From assembly GCF_963678195.1 (NCBI RefSeq), contig NZ_OY782759.1, positions 62,001 to 126,000 on the forward strand: DNA of 64,000 nt. Direction: 5' to 3'. The notes below the pieces were generated by a model, which did not search any database, had not been told where the DNA came from, and saw only the letters and a list, made by a program, of their open reading frames with translations. Origin of the DNA: an uncultured Hyphomonas sp. Its GTDB lineage: Bacteria; Pseudomonadota; Alphaproteobacteria; Caulobacterales; Hyphomonadaceae. Within the stretch, counting starts at the first letter, position 1; each line of letters starts with the position of its first letter. Positions 44,441 through 52,128 of the stretch are shown piece after piece. The position numbers and the translations under genes are program-made.

Positions 44441-44928
44441 CAAGGCTGCGCGCCGGCTTCGGAATAGATGATGCTGGCGCTGGGCATGCGCTCGATCAGC
44501 AATCCCAGCCGGTCAAGTGTCGCTTCGAACTGGCCGGTCAGCCATTCGGCGTCGAGGCCGGGCGGCATGTCGCAAGCCGTAACGCGCAGGCAGGTGCCTT
44601 CGGGCACATCTTCCAGACTCCAGATGAGGCGCATTGTGCCGGTAAAGCCCCGCAGGGGGGATTCGAGTTCCAGGGCCTGCACAATCTGCTGGTCACGGAC
44701 AATATCGATGAACCGGCCATTGATGGCCTGAACGGGGCAGTCTCCCCCGCGGCCGAAACTGACGCGAAAGCGCCCGCCGGGCCGCAAATCGAACGTATCG
44801 ATGCAGATGTCTTCGCCATCCGGCAACAGCCAGACCCTGATCTGGTCAAGGTCTGTCATCGCGCCATAGACCGTCTCTTCCGGCGCAAAGACAATACGGG
44901 AGGCTTCATGAGTGTTGCAGGCAGGCAT
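44437..44928 (-). CDS. SRPBCC (AHSA1-like) domain protein
   Basis: The 163 residues have a START-like helix-grip fold: FAPEETVYGAMTDLDQIRVWLLPDG at the start, a RPGGRFRVSFGRGG strand and ELESPLRGFTGTMRLIWSLEDVPEGT. The final helix (AEWLTGQFEATLDRLGLLIE) closes the pocket. This resembles activator of Hsp90 ATPase-like proteins that bind hydrophobic ligands. The 3' end overlaps the convergent PLP gene by four bases. The ligand is unknown. Confidence 0.88.
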   Translation of the reverse strand: MPACNTHEASRIVFAPEETVYGAMTDLDQIRVWLLPDGEDICIDTFDLRPGGRFRVSFGRGGDCPVQAINGRFIDIVRDQQIVQALELESPLRGFTGTMRLIWSLEDVPEGTCLRVTACDMPPGLDAEWLTGQFEATLDRLGLLIERMPSASIIYSEAGAQPC

Positions 44929-45010
44929 GGTTACGGCTCGTCAGTTCTTGTTGCTGAACGAATTGACGCGCGAAATGCGGCCGGGTTCCGGAAAACATCT
45001 GGGCAATAAA

Positions 45011-45036
45011 AAGGCCGCCCGTTCCGGGGCGGCCTT
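45011..45036 (-). terminator. Terminator after pnp
   Basis: AAGGCCGCC (45011-45019) and GGCGGCCTT (45028-45036) form a perfect 9-bp stem. A flanking A-run on the plus strand gives UUUUU in the minus transcript. It lies 24 bases after the pnp stop. Confidence 0.9.
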
Positions 45037-45059
45037 CTGAAGTCCGTTGGGGGCGAGGA

Positions 45060-47195
45060 TTATTCCTCTTCGCCGCCCTTGTCTTCGGAGATTTCCTTGC
45101 CGGTCTCCTGGTCGACATGTTTCATCGACAGGCGGACTTTGCCGCGATCGTCGAAGCCGAGCAGCTTGACCCAGACCTTGTCGCCTTCCTTGACCACGTC
45201 TTTCGGATGGCCAACGCGCTCGTTCGCCATCTGCGACACGTGGACGAGGCCGTCCTTCGGTCCGAAGAAGTTCACGAAGGCGCCGAAGTCTTTCAGGCCA
45301 ACGACCGTGCCCTGATAGATCTCGCCGACTTCCGGCTCTGCAACGATCTCCTTGATCATCTGCAGCGCCTTGTCGATGGACGGGCGGTCAAGCGCGGAGA
45401 CCTGCACGGTGCCATCATCGTCGATGTTCACCTTGGCACCGGACTCGTCCACGATACCGCGGATCACCTTGCCGCCGGACCCGATCACGTCGCGGATCTT
45501 GTCGGTCGGCACTTTGATGATTTCCATCTGCGGAGCATTCTCGGACAGCGAGCCACGGCTTTCGCCGAGGGCTTCGGCCATCTTGCCAAGGATGTGCATC
45601 CGGCCGCCATTCGCCTGAGCGAGGGCTTTCTCCATGATGTCCTTGGTGATGCCGGCAACCTTGATGTCCATCTGCAGCGAGGTCACGCCGACTTCGGTCC
45701 CAGCGACCTTGAAGTCCATGTCGCCGAGGTGGTCTTCGTCACCCAGGATGTCGGAGAGGACGGCGAACTCTTCGCCTTCCAGGATCAGGCCCATGGCGAT
45801 ACCGGAGACCGGACGGGTCACCGGCACGCCGGCGTCCATCATGGCCAGCGAGCAGCCGCAGACCGTCGCCATCGAGGACGAGCCGTTGGACTCGGTGATC
45901 TCGGAGACGAGACGGATCGTGTATGGGAATTCCGCGTGATCCGGCAGGACAGCTTTCAGCGCGCGCCAGGCGAGCTTGCCGTGGCCGATTTCGCGGCGGC
46001 CAGCACCACCCATCCGGCCGGTCTCACCGACGGAGTATGGCGGGAAGTTGTAGTGCAGCAGGAAGTTTTCCTTCCGCGTGCCGTCGAGGCTGTCGATGTA
46101 CTGTTCGTCATCGGACGTTCCCAGCGTGGCCACACAGATCGCCTGCGTTTCACCGCGGGTGAACAGCGAGGAACCGTGCGTACGCGGCAGGAATCCGGCT
46201 TCGGCCACGATCGGGCGAACCTGATCCAGCTTGCGGCCGTCGATGCGCTCGCCGGTCTTCAGGATGTCCCCGCGGACCACAGCGGCCTCGGTGGCCTTGA
46301 AGGCGGCCTTGAAGGTTTCGCCGGACATTTCACCCGGCTCTTCTTCGGTGCCCACCAGCGCGGCTTTCGCCTTGTCGCGGGCTTCGCCAACGGCGGCCTG
46401 ACGCGACAGCTTGTCGGTGATCTTGTAGGCGGCGGACAGGTCTGCTCCCACAACGCCCTGGATCGCGGCGATGGCGGCGGAATTGTCCACCGGCTCGAAG
46501 TCGAACGGGGCCTTGGCGGCTTTCTCGGCGAGGTCGATGATCGCGTCGATCACCGGCTGCATGGCGTCATGGCCGGCGACAACGGCGCCCAGCATGACTT
46601 CCTCGGAAAGTTCCTTGGCCTGAGATTCCACCATCATCACGGCGTCGGCGGTACCGGCGACGACGAGGTCCAGCTCGGACTCTTCAAGGTCCATCTGGCT
46701 CGGGTTGATGAGGTATTCGCCATCCTTGTAGCCGACGCGGGCGGCGCCGATCGGGCCCATGAACGGGGCGCCGGAAAGGACGAGCGCCGCAGAGGCGCCG
46801 ATCATGCCGAGCACGTCCGGATCGTTTTCGAGATCGTAGGACACAGCCGTCAGCACAACCTGGACTTCATGCTTGAAGCCGGACACGAACAGCGGGCGGA
46901 TCGGGCGGTCGATGAGGCGCGAGGTCAGCGTCTCTTTCTCGGTCGGGCGGCCTTCACGCTTGAAGTAGCCGCCGGGGATGCGGCCCGATGCGTAGTATTT
47001 TTCCTGATAGTTGACAGTCAGCGGGAAGAAGTCCTGTCCGGGCTTGGCTTCCTTCGCAAAAACGGCCGTCGCGAGGAGGACCGTGTCGCCGTAAGTCACC
47101 ATAACGGCGCCATCGGCCTGGCGGGCCACCTGGCCCGTTTCAATCGTCAGCGTGCGGCCGGCCCATTCCAGCGACACGGATTGCTTGTTAAACAT
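45060..47195 (-). CDS. pnp: Polyribonucleotide nucleotidyltransferase
   Basis: PNPase degrades RNA 3' to 5' by phosphorolysis and can add tails. It has two RNase PH domains (about 10-145 and 310-460) linked by an alpha domain, then a KH domain (about 552-610) with [16 protein letters not shown] and an S1 domain (about 620-690) with [15 protein letters not shown]. The 711 residues are the usual length. It follows rpsO as in many bacteria, with a hairpin between them, which suggests readthrough and processing control. The acidic C-terminus is short. Confidence 0.98.
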   Translation of the reverse strand: MFNKQSVSLEWAGRTLTIETGQVARQADGAVMVTYGDTVLLATAVFAKEAKPGQDFFPLTVNYQEKYYASGRIPGGYFKREGRPTEKETLTSRLIDRPIRPLFVSGFKHEVQVVLTAVSYDLENDPDVLGMIGASAALVLSGAPFMGPIGAARVGYKDGEYLINPSQMDLEESELDLVVAGTADAVMMVESQAKELSEEVMLGAVVAGHDAMQPVIDAIIDLAEKAAKAPFDFEPVDNSAAIAAIQGVVGADLSAAYKITDKLSRQAAVGEARDKAKAALVGTEEEPGEMSGETFKAAFKATEAAVVRGDILKTGERIDGRKLDQVRPIVAEAGFLPRTHGSSLFTRGETQAICVATLGTSDDEQYIDSLDGTRKENFLLHYNFPPYSVGETGRMGGAGRREIGHGKLAWRALKAVLPDHAEFPYTIRLVSEITESNGSSSMATVCGCSLAMMDAGVPVTRPVSGIAMGLILEGEEFAVLSDILGDEDHLGDMDFKVAGTEVGVTSLQMDIKVAGITKDIMEKALAQANGGRMHILGKMAEALGESRGSLSENAPQMEIIKVPTDKIRDVIGSGGKVIRGIVDESGAKVNIDDDGTVQVSALDRPSIDKALQMIKEIVAEPEVGEIYQGTVVGLKDFGAFVNFFGPKDGLVHVSQMANERVGHPKDVVKEGDKVWVKLLGFDDRGKVRLSMKHVDQETGKEISEDKGGEEE

Positions 47196-47222
47196 TTCGT
47201 CTTGTCTTTCTTCACATACGAA

Positions 47223-47255
47223 AAGCCCGCCGCGGCCCTATTGCCCGGCGGGCTT
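47223..47255 (-). terminator. Hairpin between rpsO and pnp
   Basis: AAGCCCGCCG and CGGCGGGCTT form a 10-bp stem with a 13-base loop, followed by TTTTCG on the minus strand. In enteric bacteria a terminator or RNase III site also separates rpsO and pnp. It would allow part of the transcripts to stop after rpsO. Confidence 0.8.
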
Positions 47256-47268
47256 GTTTTGGGTCGCC

Positions 47269-47538
47269 CTAGCGGCGAATGCCCAGTTCGGCGATGAGTT
47301 TGGTATACCGCGCCTCATCCTTGCCCTTGACGTAATCAAGCAGCTTTCTGCGCGTTGCCACCATGGCCAGCAGGCCGCGGCGGGAGTGGTTGTCTTTTTT
47401 GTTCGTTTTGAAGTGGTCAGTCAGATTGTTGATCCGTTCGGTCAGGATCGCGACCTGCACTTCCGGAGAGCCCGTATCGCCGGGTTTGGTGGCGAATTTC
47501 GTGATGAGCTCTGCTTTTTTCTCAGCGGTGATCGACAT
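47269..47538 (-). CDS. rpsO: 30S ribosomal protein S15
   Basis: S15 binds 16S rRNA and is required for platform assembly. The 89 residues match standard S15: start [30 protein letters not shown], the conserved [19 protein letters not shown] and a [22 protein letters not shown]-terminus. It precedes pnp and probably has its own promoter within the 228-base gap upstream. Confidence 0.98.
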   Translation of the reverse strand: MSITAEKKAELITKFATKPGDTGSPEVQVAILTERINNLTDHFKTNKKDNHSRRGLLAMVATRRKLLDYVKGKDEARYTKLIAELGIRR

Positions 47539-47766
47539 CGTATATCTTTCGTACTGTCGCCTTGCGGCGGGGTTTACATAAACGCCTGATTTGGCGGGGT
47601 TTTTCGGTGTTTTCCGGGGTCATTGGCCACAGCCGGGATGTCGTCCAGCAGGGTCAAGGTCCAGAGGCCCACCTCAAGCGGCGGCTTATGGCTCATTTTC
47701 GGGGGAATTGGAAGGGGGAGAGGTGAGTGGCATCAGCGAATCCCAGATCGTTCCGTTAGCAAGCGC

Positions 47767-48105
47767 TCACCTTCTCCATATGCCGATCCCTTTCCGCGAA
47801 AGCTCCACCCAAAAAGCCACAGGTAATCCAATTAGAAGCGGCCCTCCAAACGGTGAAAAATAGAACATTCCAGCAAGGAGTAGGTGGCCCGGCTTCGAAG
47901 CGTCGTACCAATACAGGGGAATGCCAGTCTTCATCGATAACACGGCAATCGCCGTGCTGATCGGCATAAAGGTCAATACAACAGCGAGACGAGACCACTC
48001 AGTACTTAGGAACCTGCCATAAATCCGCATGAGCAGAGCATAAGTAAGCCACACGCAGCTAGCGGCCCAAACGAACCATCCACATAGCAAAAGCATGCGC
48101 ATCAT
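47767..48105 (-). CDS. Small membrane protein of unknown function
   Basis: I chose the ATG at 48105, which gives MMRMLLLCGWFVWAASCVWL and a 112-residue protein with about three transmembrane helices (8-26, 40-62, 75-98). A longer TTG start at 48159 is possible. Lower GC than its neighbours suggests later gain. It lies between rpsO and the repeat island, in a spot where truB and rpsO are normally adjacent. No family is recognised. Confidence 0.6.
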   Translation of the reverse strand: MMRMLLLCGWFVWAASCVWLTYALLMRIYGRFLSTEWSRLAVVLTFMPISTAIAVLSMKTGIPLYWYDASKPGHLLLAGMFYFSPFGGPLLIGLPVAFWVELSRKGIGIWRR

Positions 48106-48205
48106 CGGTGTGTTCCGCAACTTAACCGTCGGACCACTTCCCGCCCGCCAAAGGATCAACCTAAGCGTTCACTTTTGTAAATGCGAGTCGCATTGGTCAG
48201 CAAGC

Positions 48206-48236
48206 GTAGGGTGGGTTGAGCGGAGCGATACCCACC
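48206..48236 (+). repeat. REP-type palindromic unit 3
   Basis: GTAG plus the GGTGGGT/ACCCACC palindrome, as at 690 and 1430, with the same AGCAAGC flank as unit 2. It forms an inverted pair with unit 4, GTAG ends outward, over 89 bases; such pairs are typical of BIME-like REP elements. Confidence 0.85.
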
Positions 48237-48261
48237 GGCGGACTCGCGGCGGGTGCGGAAT

Positions 48262-48294
48262 GGTGGGTATCGGCGTTGCCTCAACCCACCCTAC
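48262..48294 (-). repeat. REP-type palindromic unit 4
   Basis: Reverse orientation of the REP unit, with CTAC at its right end. It is separated from unit 3 by 25 bases, so the two can fold into one long hairpin. Confidence 0.85.
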
Positions 48295-48310
48295 GGAGTT
48301 CGGTCCACAC

Positions 48311-48485
48311 TCCCCCACGCGTCACCCCCGACCGCGTAGCGGTCTGGGGGCCCATCCCGGAACGACGCAACCGGGTACGTCCGGTGCGGTGGCGTGGACG
48401 GACGAAAACACAGGGTGACGCATTTGGCGGCGTCTTTCAGAGATGGGTCCCCAGACGGCTGCGCCGCCGGGGATGACGCGTGGGG
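48311..48485. repeat. Long imperfect inverted repeat (family B)
   Basis: The arms 48311-48355 and 48443-48485 are about 45-base imperfect complements that share CCCCACGCGTCA ends and the GTCTGGGG core. About 87 bases lie between them. It begins soon after the REP pair. No coding sequence is visible. Confidence 0.75.
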
Positions 48486-48516
48486 AAAGTTCGGTGCCTG
48501 TCCCCCACCCTCCGCA

Positions 48517-48619
48517 TGTCATCCCGGAATTTGCGCAGCAAATATCCGGGACCCAGTCCTGTAGCGGCGCTTGATTTTCTGGGTCCCGGATAAGCCCTGC
48601 GGGCTTTCCGGGATGACAC
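48517..48619. repeat. Long inverted repeat with TCATCCCGGA ends (family C)
   Basis: The left arm 48517-48556 starts TGTCATCCCGGA and ends ATCCGGGACCCAG. The right arm 48579-48619 is its complement, but the inner hairpins differ (TTGCGCAGCAAA versus AAGCCCTGCGGGCTT). Similar TCATCCCGGA palindromes are scattered in many alphaproteobacterial genomes. Confidence 0.8.
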
Positions 48620-48810
48620 TTGGAAAGGGCTCTCTATCCACCCCATATCCCTTCCCGGCCATTCTGCACGTCTCCTTGAGGCGGGGGCCGGGCCGGTACC
48701 GTTCGGTTTGCTTTGGGGAGGATTGGAGAGATTGGTTTGCACCCGGGGTAACGGCCGGGGGCAAGTCTAGAGAATCCGGTCGGGTGGGGGTGAAGGGACT
48801 TCGAGAGATC

Positions 48811-48838
48811 AGGAATTGATCCGGTGGATCAATTTCCT
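48811..48838. repeat. Hairpin GGAATTGATCC (family D)
   Basis: AGGAATTGATCC and GGATCAATTTCCT are near-perfect arms (one bulge) around a 3-base loop. It is AT-richer than the surrounding DNA and has no nearby gene. Confidence 0.6.
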
Positions 48839-48907
48839 CGAGAAGGCCTTGAGCGAAAGCGAAAGGCATGCCCGCGGCCCTGCGCTTACGCTTGGGCCTG
48901 CTCCGGG

Positions 48908-48930
48908 AAAACGCGCCACTGGCGCGTTTT
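48908..48930. terminator. Perfect hairpin with A and T ends
   Basis: AAAACGCGCC-ACT-GGCGCGTTTT is a perfect 10-bp stem with a 3-base loop, with A and T runs that could act as a bidirectional terminator. No active gene ends here, so it could be part of the repeat island. Confidence 0.5.
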
Positions 48931-49121
48931 CTGATCCTTCGCAGATCGAAATCTCCAGTCGGCGCGGCGGGCGGTAACGCTCCATTCCGTAGCCTTTATT
49001 CATATCAGGCGGAGCGCCACGGCGCCTGCCGCGCCATGGCCTCACTGGGGCCGGAATGTTCCGTCACCGGATGGCTGAGGCCATGCCGGGTTGAAGTGCT
49101 GGCGGGAAACTCTCCACCGGC

Positions 49122-49211
49122 GATACCTGCGAAGGCAGGTATCCATCGCCTTAAGCATCCTCATGATCAGGAGGAAAGACCCATCCATGGACCCCTGCCT
49201 TCGCAGGGGTC
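49122..49211. repeat. Inverted repeat with CTGCGAAGGCAG core (family E)
   Basis: The left palindrome GATACCTGCGAAGGCAGGTATC (49122-49143 region) and the right palindrome around CCCCTGCCTTCGCAGGGG (49192-49209) are each internally complementary and share the TGCCTTCGCAGG core. Repeats with this core are common in proteobacteria. It ends 37 bases before the truB stop. Confidence 0.75.
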
Positions 49212-49247
49212 TGCGAAAACCGGGGGTCGTTCAGGAATGTCCGGATG

Positions 49248-50183
49248 TCAGGCGACGAACACGCGGGCCGGTTCGAACCGTCCGGCGCGCACTTCGCCCA
49301 TCGCCACGGCGTGGCCGTCGCAGATGACGAGGGCGGCGCGGTCGTCGTCCACGCGTTCGGCCCGCCACTGTTCCACAAGGTGGGGCATCAGCTGGATCTC
49401 GCGGCCCTGGCGCACATTCGCCGCCTCGCCGCGGGTGATGGTGAGCTGGGGGATATCGTCCAGCACGGCCTGGACCGGCTGCAGCAGGGTGAGCAGCCCG
49501 GCCTTGTCCTCGGTCTCCTCGATCTTGGAGATCGGCACGGCCTGCGCGGCGCCGAAATTGCCGACGCGCGTGCGGCGCAGCTGGCTGATATGGCCCTCGC
49601 AGCCCAGGTCGAAGGCGAGGTCGCGCGCCATGGCGCGGACGTAAAAGCCCTTGCCGGAGGTGACATGGATCACCGTATGGTCCGCATCCGGCATGCCGAT
49701 CACGGCGGCGTCGAACACGTCCACTTCGCGGGGTTTCAGCTCGAACTCCTCGCCCTCGCGGGCGAGATCATAGGCGCGCTGGCCGTCCACCTTGATGGCG
49801 GAATATTTCGGCGGCACCTGTTCGATCGTGCCGACATAGGATTTGAGGAGCTCCTCGACCGCTTCCCGGGTGGGCCGGGCATCGGAGGTGGCGGTCGCCT
49901 CCCCTTCTGCGTCCTGGCTGGCGGTGGAAATGCCCCAGCGAATGGTGAAGACATATTCCTTCTCGGCGTCCATGGCCCATTGCACGGTCTTGGTCGCCTC
50001 GCCGAAAGCAATCGGCAGGATACCGTCTGCCAGCGGATCAAGCGTGCCGCCATGGCCCACTTTCGCGGCATTGTAGCGGCGCTTCAGGATCGCCACGGCC
50101 TGGGTGGAGGTCATGTCCACGGGTTTGAACAGGTTCAGCCACCCGGTCACCGGGTCGCCTTTGCGCTTGCGTTGTCTCGCCAA
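49248..50183 (-). CDS. truB: tRNA pseudouridine(55) synthase TruB
   Basis: TruB makes pseudouridine 55 in the T-loop of tRNAs. The catalytic Asp is in GHGGTLDPLADGIL. Later segments include YEFTIRWG-like EYVFTIRWGISTASQDAEG and the GFYVRAMARDLAFDLGCEGHIS motif. The C-terminus forms a PUA-like tail. The start is TTG at 50183, because AGGGAG lies 6 bases upstream; a TTG two codons earlier is less well placed. It is 311 residues. rbfA is upstream, with a membrane gene inserted. Confidence 0.96.
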   Translation of the reverse strand: MARQRKRKGDPVTGWLNLFKPVDMTSTQAVAILKRRYNAAKVGHGGTLDPLADGILPIAFGEATKTVQWAMDAEKEYVFTIRWGISTASQDAEGEATATSDARPTREAVEELLKSYVGTIEQVPPKYSAIKVDGQRAYDLAREGEEFELKPREVDVFDAAVIGMPDADHTVIHVTSGKGFYVRAMARDLAFDLGCEGHISQLRRTRVGNFGAAQAVPISKIEETEDKAGLLTLLQPVQAVLDDIPQLTITRGEAANVRQGREIQLMPHLVEQWRAERVDDDRAALVICDGHAVAMGEVRAGRFEPARVFVA

Positions 50184-50325
50184 GATCAACTCCCTTGCAC
50201 CGGCCGGCGGATCGGACGCCGCGATGCGGTCTGGCAGAATGGAAAGCGAGGGCCTTAAGCGGGCAGGCAGGCGCCGTCAACCGGGCGGAATGCACCGGAT
50301 GTCCGGCACAGCCTCAGGAGGCCAG

Positions 50326-51054
50326 TCAGGAGGCGGGCTTCATCGCCTCGGCGACCTTGTCGAACAGGGCATCCTGATGGTCGTCATCATGCCGGCGGGC
50401 GAGCTTTGGCAGCGGCGGGTCGTCGGCAGTCTCGTCCAGCTCCGGCAGCGGTTTCGGCTCGGGCTCTGCGGCGCGTTCCGGCGCGGCAGAGGATCGGCCA
50501 CGTGGCGGTTCCGGCTCCGGGTCGTTCGGAGATTTGAGATTCACGATGTCGAGATTCAGGTCGAAATCGCCGGTGATCGTGCGGTCTTCGGTGTCCATCT
50601 TGTGGCGCACCACATCGCGGATCTTGCACAGCACGTCGCGATTGTCGTCCACCAGCGGGATCTGGCGCGCATCGGACGTACCGATGACGAGGCGGTAGTA
50701 TTTCTGCTTCACACGCAGCTTCGCCGCAATCATGCCCGCCCGCAGGCCGCAGATCATGGCGCCGATCAGCATCACCACGCCGATGCCCAGCATCACCATG
50801 CTCGACGGCCGGCCCGGGAGAACCGCCCACCAGCCAATGCCCATGAGGGCAAAGAACATCAACGAGACGAACGCCGTCGCATAGCCCTTCTGCGTCACGC
50901 GATTTTTTGGCGTATCCCAGGGGAAGAAGTCTTTCGCTTCAACCGACATTGTCGCGATGCGCTGGATGGCAATTGTATCGTCGCCCATCTGCAGGGAAGC
51001 AGCGGAAATCTCGCCCTGGCGGGCGCCTTCCATGTCGAGCGTCTGACGATCCAT
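50326..51054 (-). CDS. Membrane protein with PH-like or DUF6232-like domain
   Basis: The 242-residue protein has a cytoplasmic N-terminus (residues 1-55) and two adjacent transmembrane helices (about 60-78 and 84-106). The following segment (LRVKQKYYRLVIGTSDARQIPLVDDNRDVLCKIRDVVRHKM) looks like a small beta domain of PH/DUF6232 type. A Pro/Glu-rich acidic C-terminus (about 170-242) is disordered. The ATG at 51054 has AAGGGG upstream; a GTG one codon earlier is possible. It sits between rbfA and truB, which are normally adjacent. No function is known. Confidence 0.65.
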   Translation of the reverse strand: MDRQTLDMEGARQGEISAASLQMGDDTIAIQRIATMSVEAKDFFPWDTPKNRVTQKGYATAFVSLMFFALMGIGWWAVLPGRPSSMVMLGIGVVMLIGAMICGLRAGMIAAKLRVKQKYYRLVIGTSDARQIPLVDDNRDVLCKIRDVVRHKMDTEDRTITGDFDLNLDIVNLKSPNDPEPEPPRGRSSAAPERAAEPEPKPLPELDETADDPPLPKLARRHDDDHQDALFDKVAEAMKPAS

Positions 51055-51186
51055 CACTTGCCCCTTCTCGGGCCCCTGTTCGGGCTCATTCGGGGCCCCT
51101 TGTCAGCTTGTCATGAAATGCTGGCAATGTGGCCAGAGTAAGTCAACTTACATCGGGTCCAGAATGCGGCCAGGGGGCGGAAACGC

Positions 51187-51591
51187 CTATTGGCCTTCGA
51201 CGTCCCGGCGGACCTTGGGGTCCATCAGGAGACGGTCGATCGCGGTCGCGTCATCATAGGATTTGTCGGCAATGAAATGCAGCTCCGGCGTATAGCGCAG
51301 ATCCACTTCCCGGCCGAGACGCCCGCGCAGGAAACCGGCCGCCCGGTTCAGCGCGTTGGCCAGCTTTGTCCGCCCCTCCTCGGAATCGTCACCGAGCGGC
51401 GAAACAAAGATGTTCGCATGCTTGAGGTCAGGTGAGCAGCGCACCTCCCCCACCGTGATCATGACCTGTTCAAGGTCCGGATCCCGGAACGCTTCACGGG
51501 AAAGAATGTCTGTCAGGGCATGGCGCACGAGTTCGCCAGCGCGCAGCTGGCGCTGGGACGGCATGCCGGGCGGGGCTGCTTTACGGGCCAT
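51187..51591 (-). CDS. rbfA: Ribosome-binding factor A
   Basis: RbfA is a KH-type 30S maturation factor needed for growth in the cold. It has a basic N-terminus, VRHALTDILSREAFRDPDL, the conserved VMITVGEVRCSPDLKHANIFVSPLG and a helix-rich C-terminus with ALNRAAGFLRGRLGREVDLRYTPELHFIADKSYDDA. The ATG at 51591 is used; the 21 extra codons upstream lie in the preceding gene. It overlaps the YcxB-like gene by 11 bases. It is 134 residues. Confidence 0.96.
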   Translation of the reverse strand: MARKAAPPGMPSQRQLRAGELVRHALTDILSREAFRDPDLEQVMITVGEVRCSPDLKHANIFVSPLGDDSEEGRTKLANALNRAAGFLRGRLGREVDLRYTPELHFIADKSYDDATAIDRLLMDPKVRRDVEGQ

Positions 51592-52117
51592 CAGGGTGAG
51601 CCTTCTCTTTGAGCCGGGCCAGAAATGCCTGGCGCGCGGCTTTGTTCTTGCCAAACCAGTTATAGGGAATGATCAGCGGCGCCGCCCCGATAAGCCGGAC
51701 CGTGATATGCCCTCCGGATGCGGACGCGTCCGAAACACTTGCCCAGTCTGCACGGGTTTCAATTCCGCCGCGCCGGACAATCAGTGCGTCATCTTCCAGA
51801 TCAATCTGCGTCTCCAGCGACGTTTCGGTGTCGCGTCCATGAGCATGGCGATAAGACCAGCGAATGAAGATCAGGTACCACGCAATCCCGGCAAAGGCCG
51901 CGACCAGTGCGGCGATCAGCCATTGCCAGTAAGGACTGGCACCGACCATGATCATCGCATTGCGCATCAGGACGGACATGCTGGCCGAAATGATCGGCGC
52001 CGTGACACCGGCATAGTAAACCGCTGTCGGCCCAACCGTTCCGCCACGCGCCAGCCGTGTCAGTTTCCTGACATCCTTTTCGGTCAGCAGGCCGGCGACA
52101 GTGAGCGGTTCAGTCAT
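51581..52117 (-). CDS. YcxB-like small membrane protein
   Basis: The 178 residues show two transmembrane helices (about 40-62 and 66-85) followed by a cytoplasmic beta domain. The later segment (LEDDALIVRRGGIETRADWASVSD ... PYNWFGKNKAARQAFLARLKEK) resembles the YcxB C-terminal domain with the conserved ending before a basic tail. It sits 11 bases after the infB stop and overlaps rbfA, so it likely shares their transcript. Its function is unknown. Confidence 0.75.
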   Translation of the reverse strand: MTEPLTVAGLLTEKDVRKLTRLARGGTVGPTAVYYAGVTAPIISASMSVLMRNAMIMVGASPYWQWLIAALVAAFAGIAWYLIFIRWSYRHAHGRDTETSLETQIDLEDDALIVRRGGIETRADWASVSDASASGGHITVRLIGAAPLIIPYNWFGKNKAARQAFLARLKEKAHPDGP

Positions 52118-52128
52118 TACCGGCCAGC

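Noticed and set aside
45117-47297. A 726-codon open frame on the plus strand, antisense to pnp
   Set aside because: A shadow of the pnp gene; no ribosome site, biased composition and no domains.
48206-49211. Possible CRISPR array or decayed transposon in the repeat island
   Set aside because: Units are inverted, of different families and irregularly spaced; no transposase fragment or cas gene.
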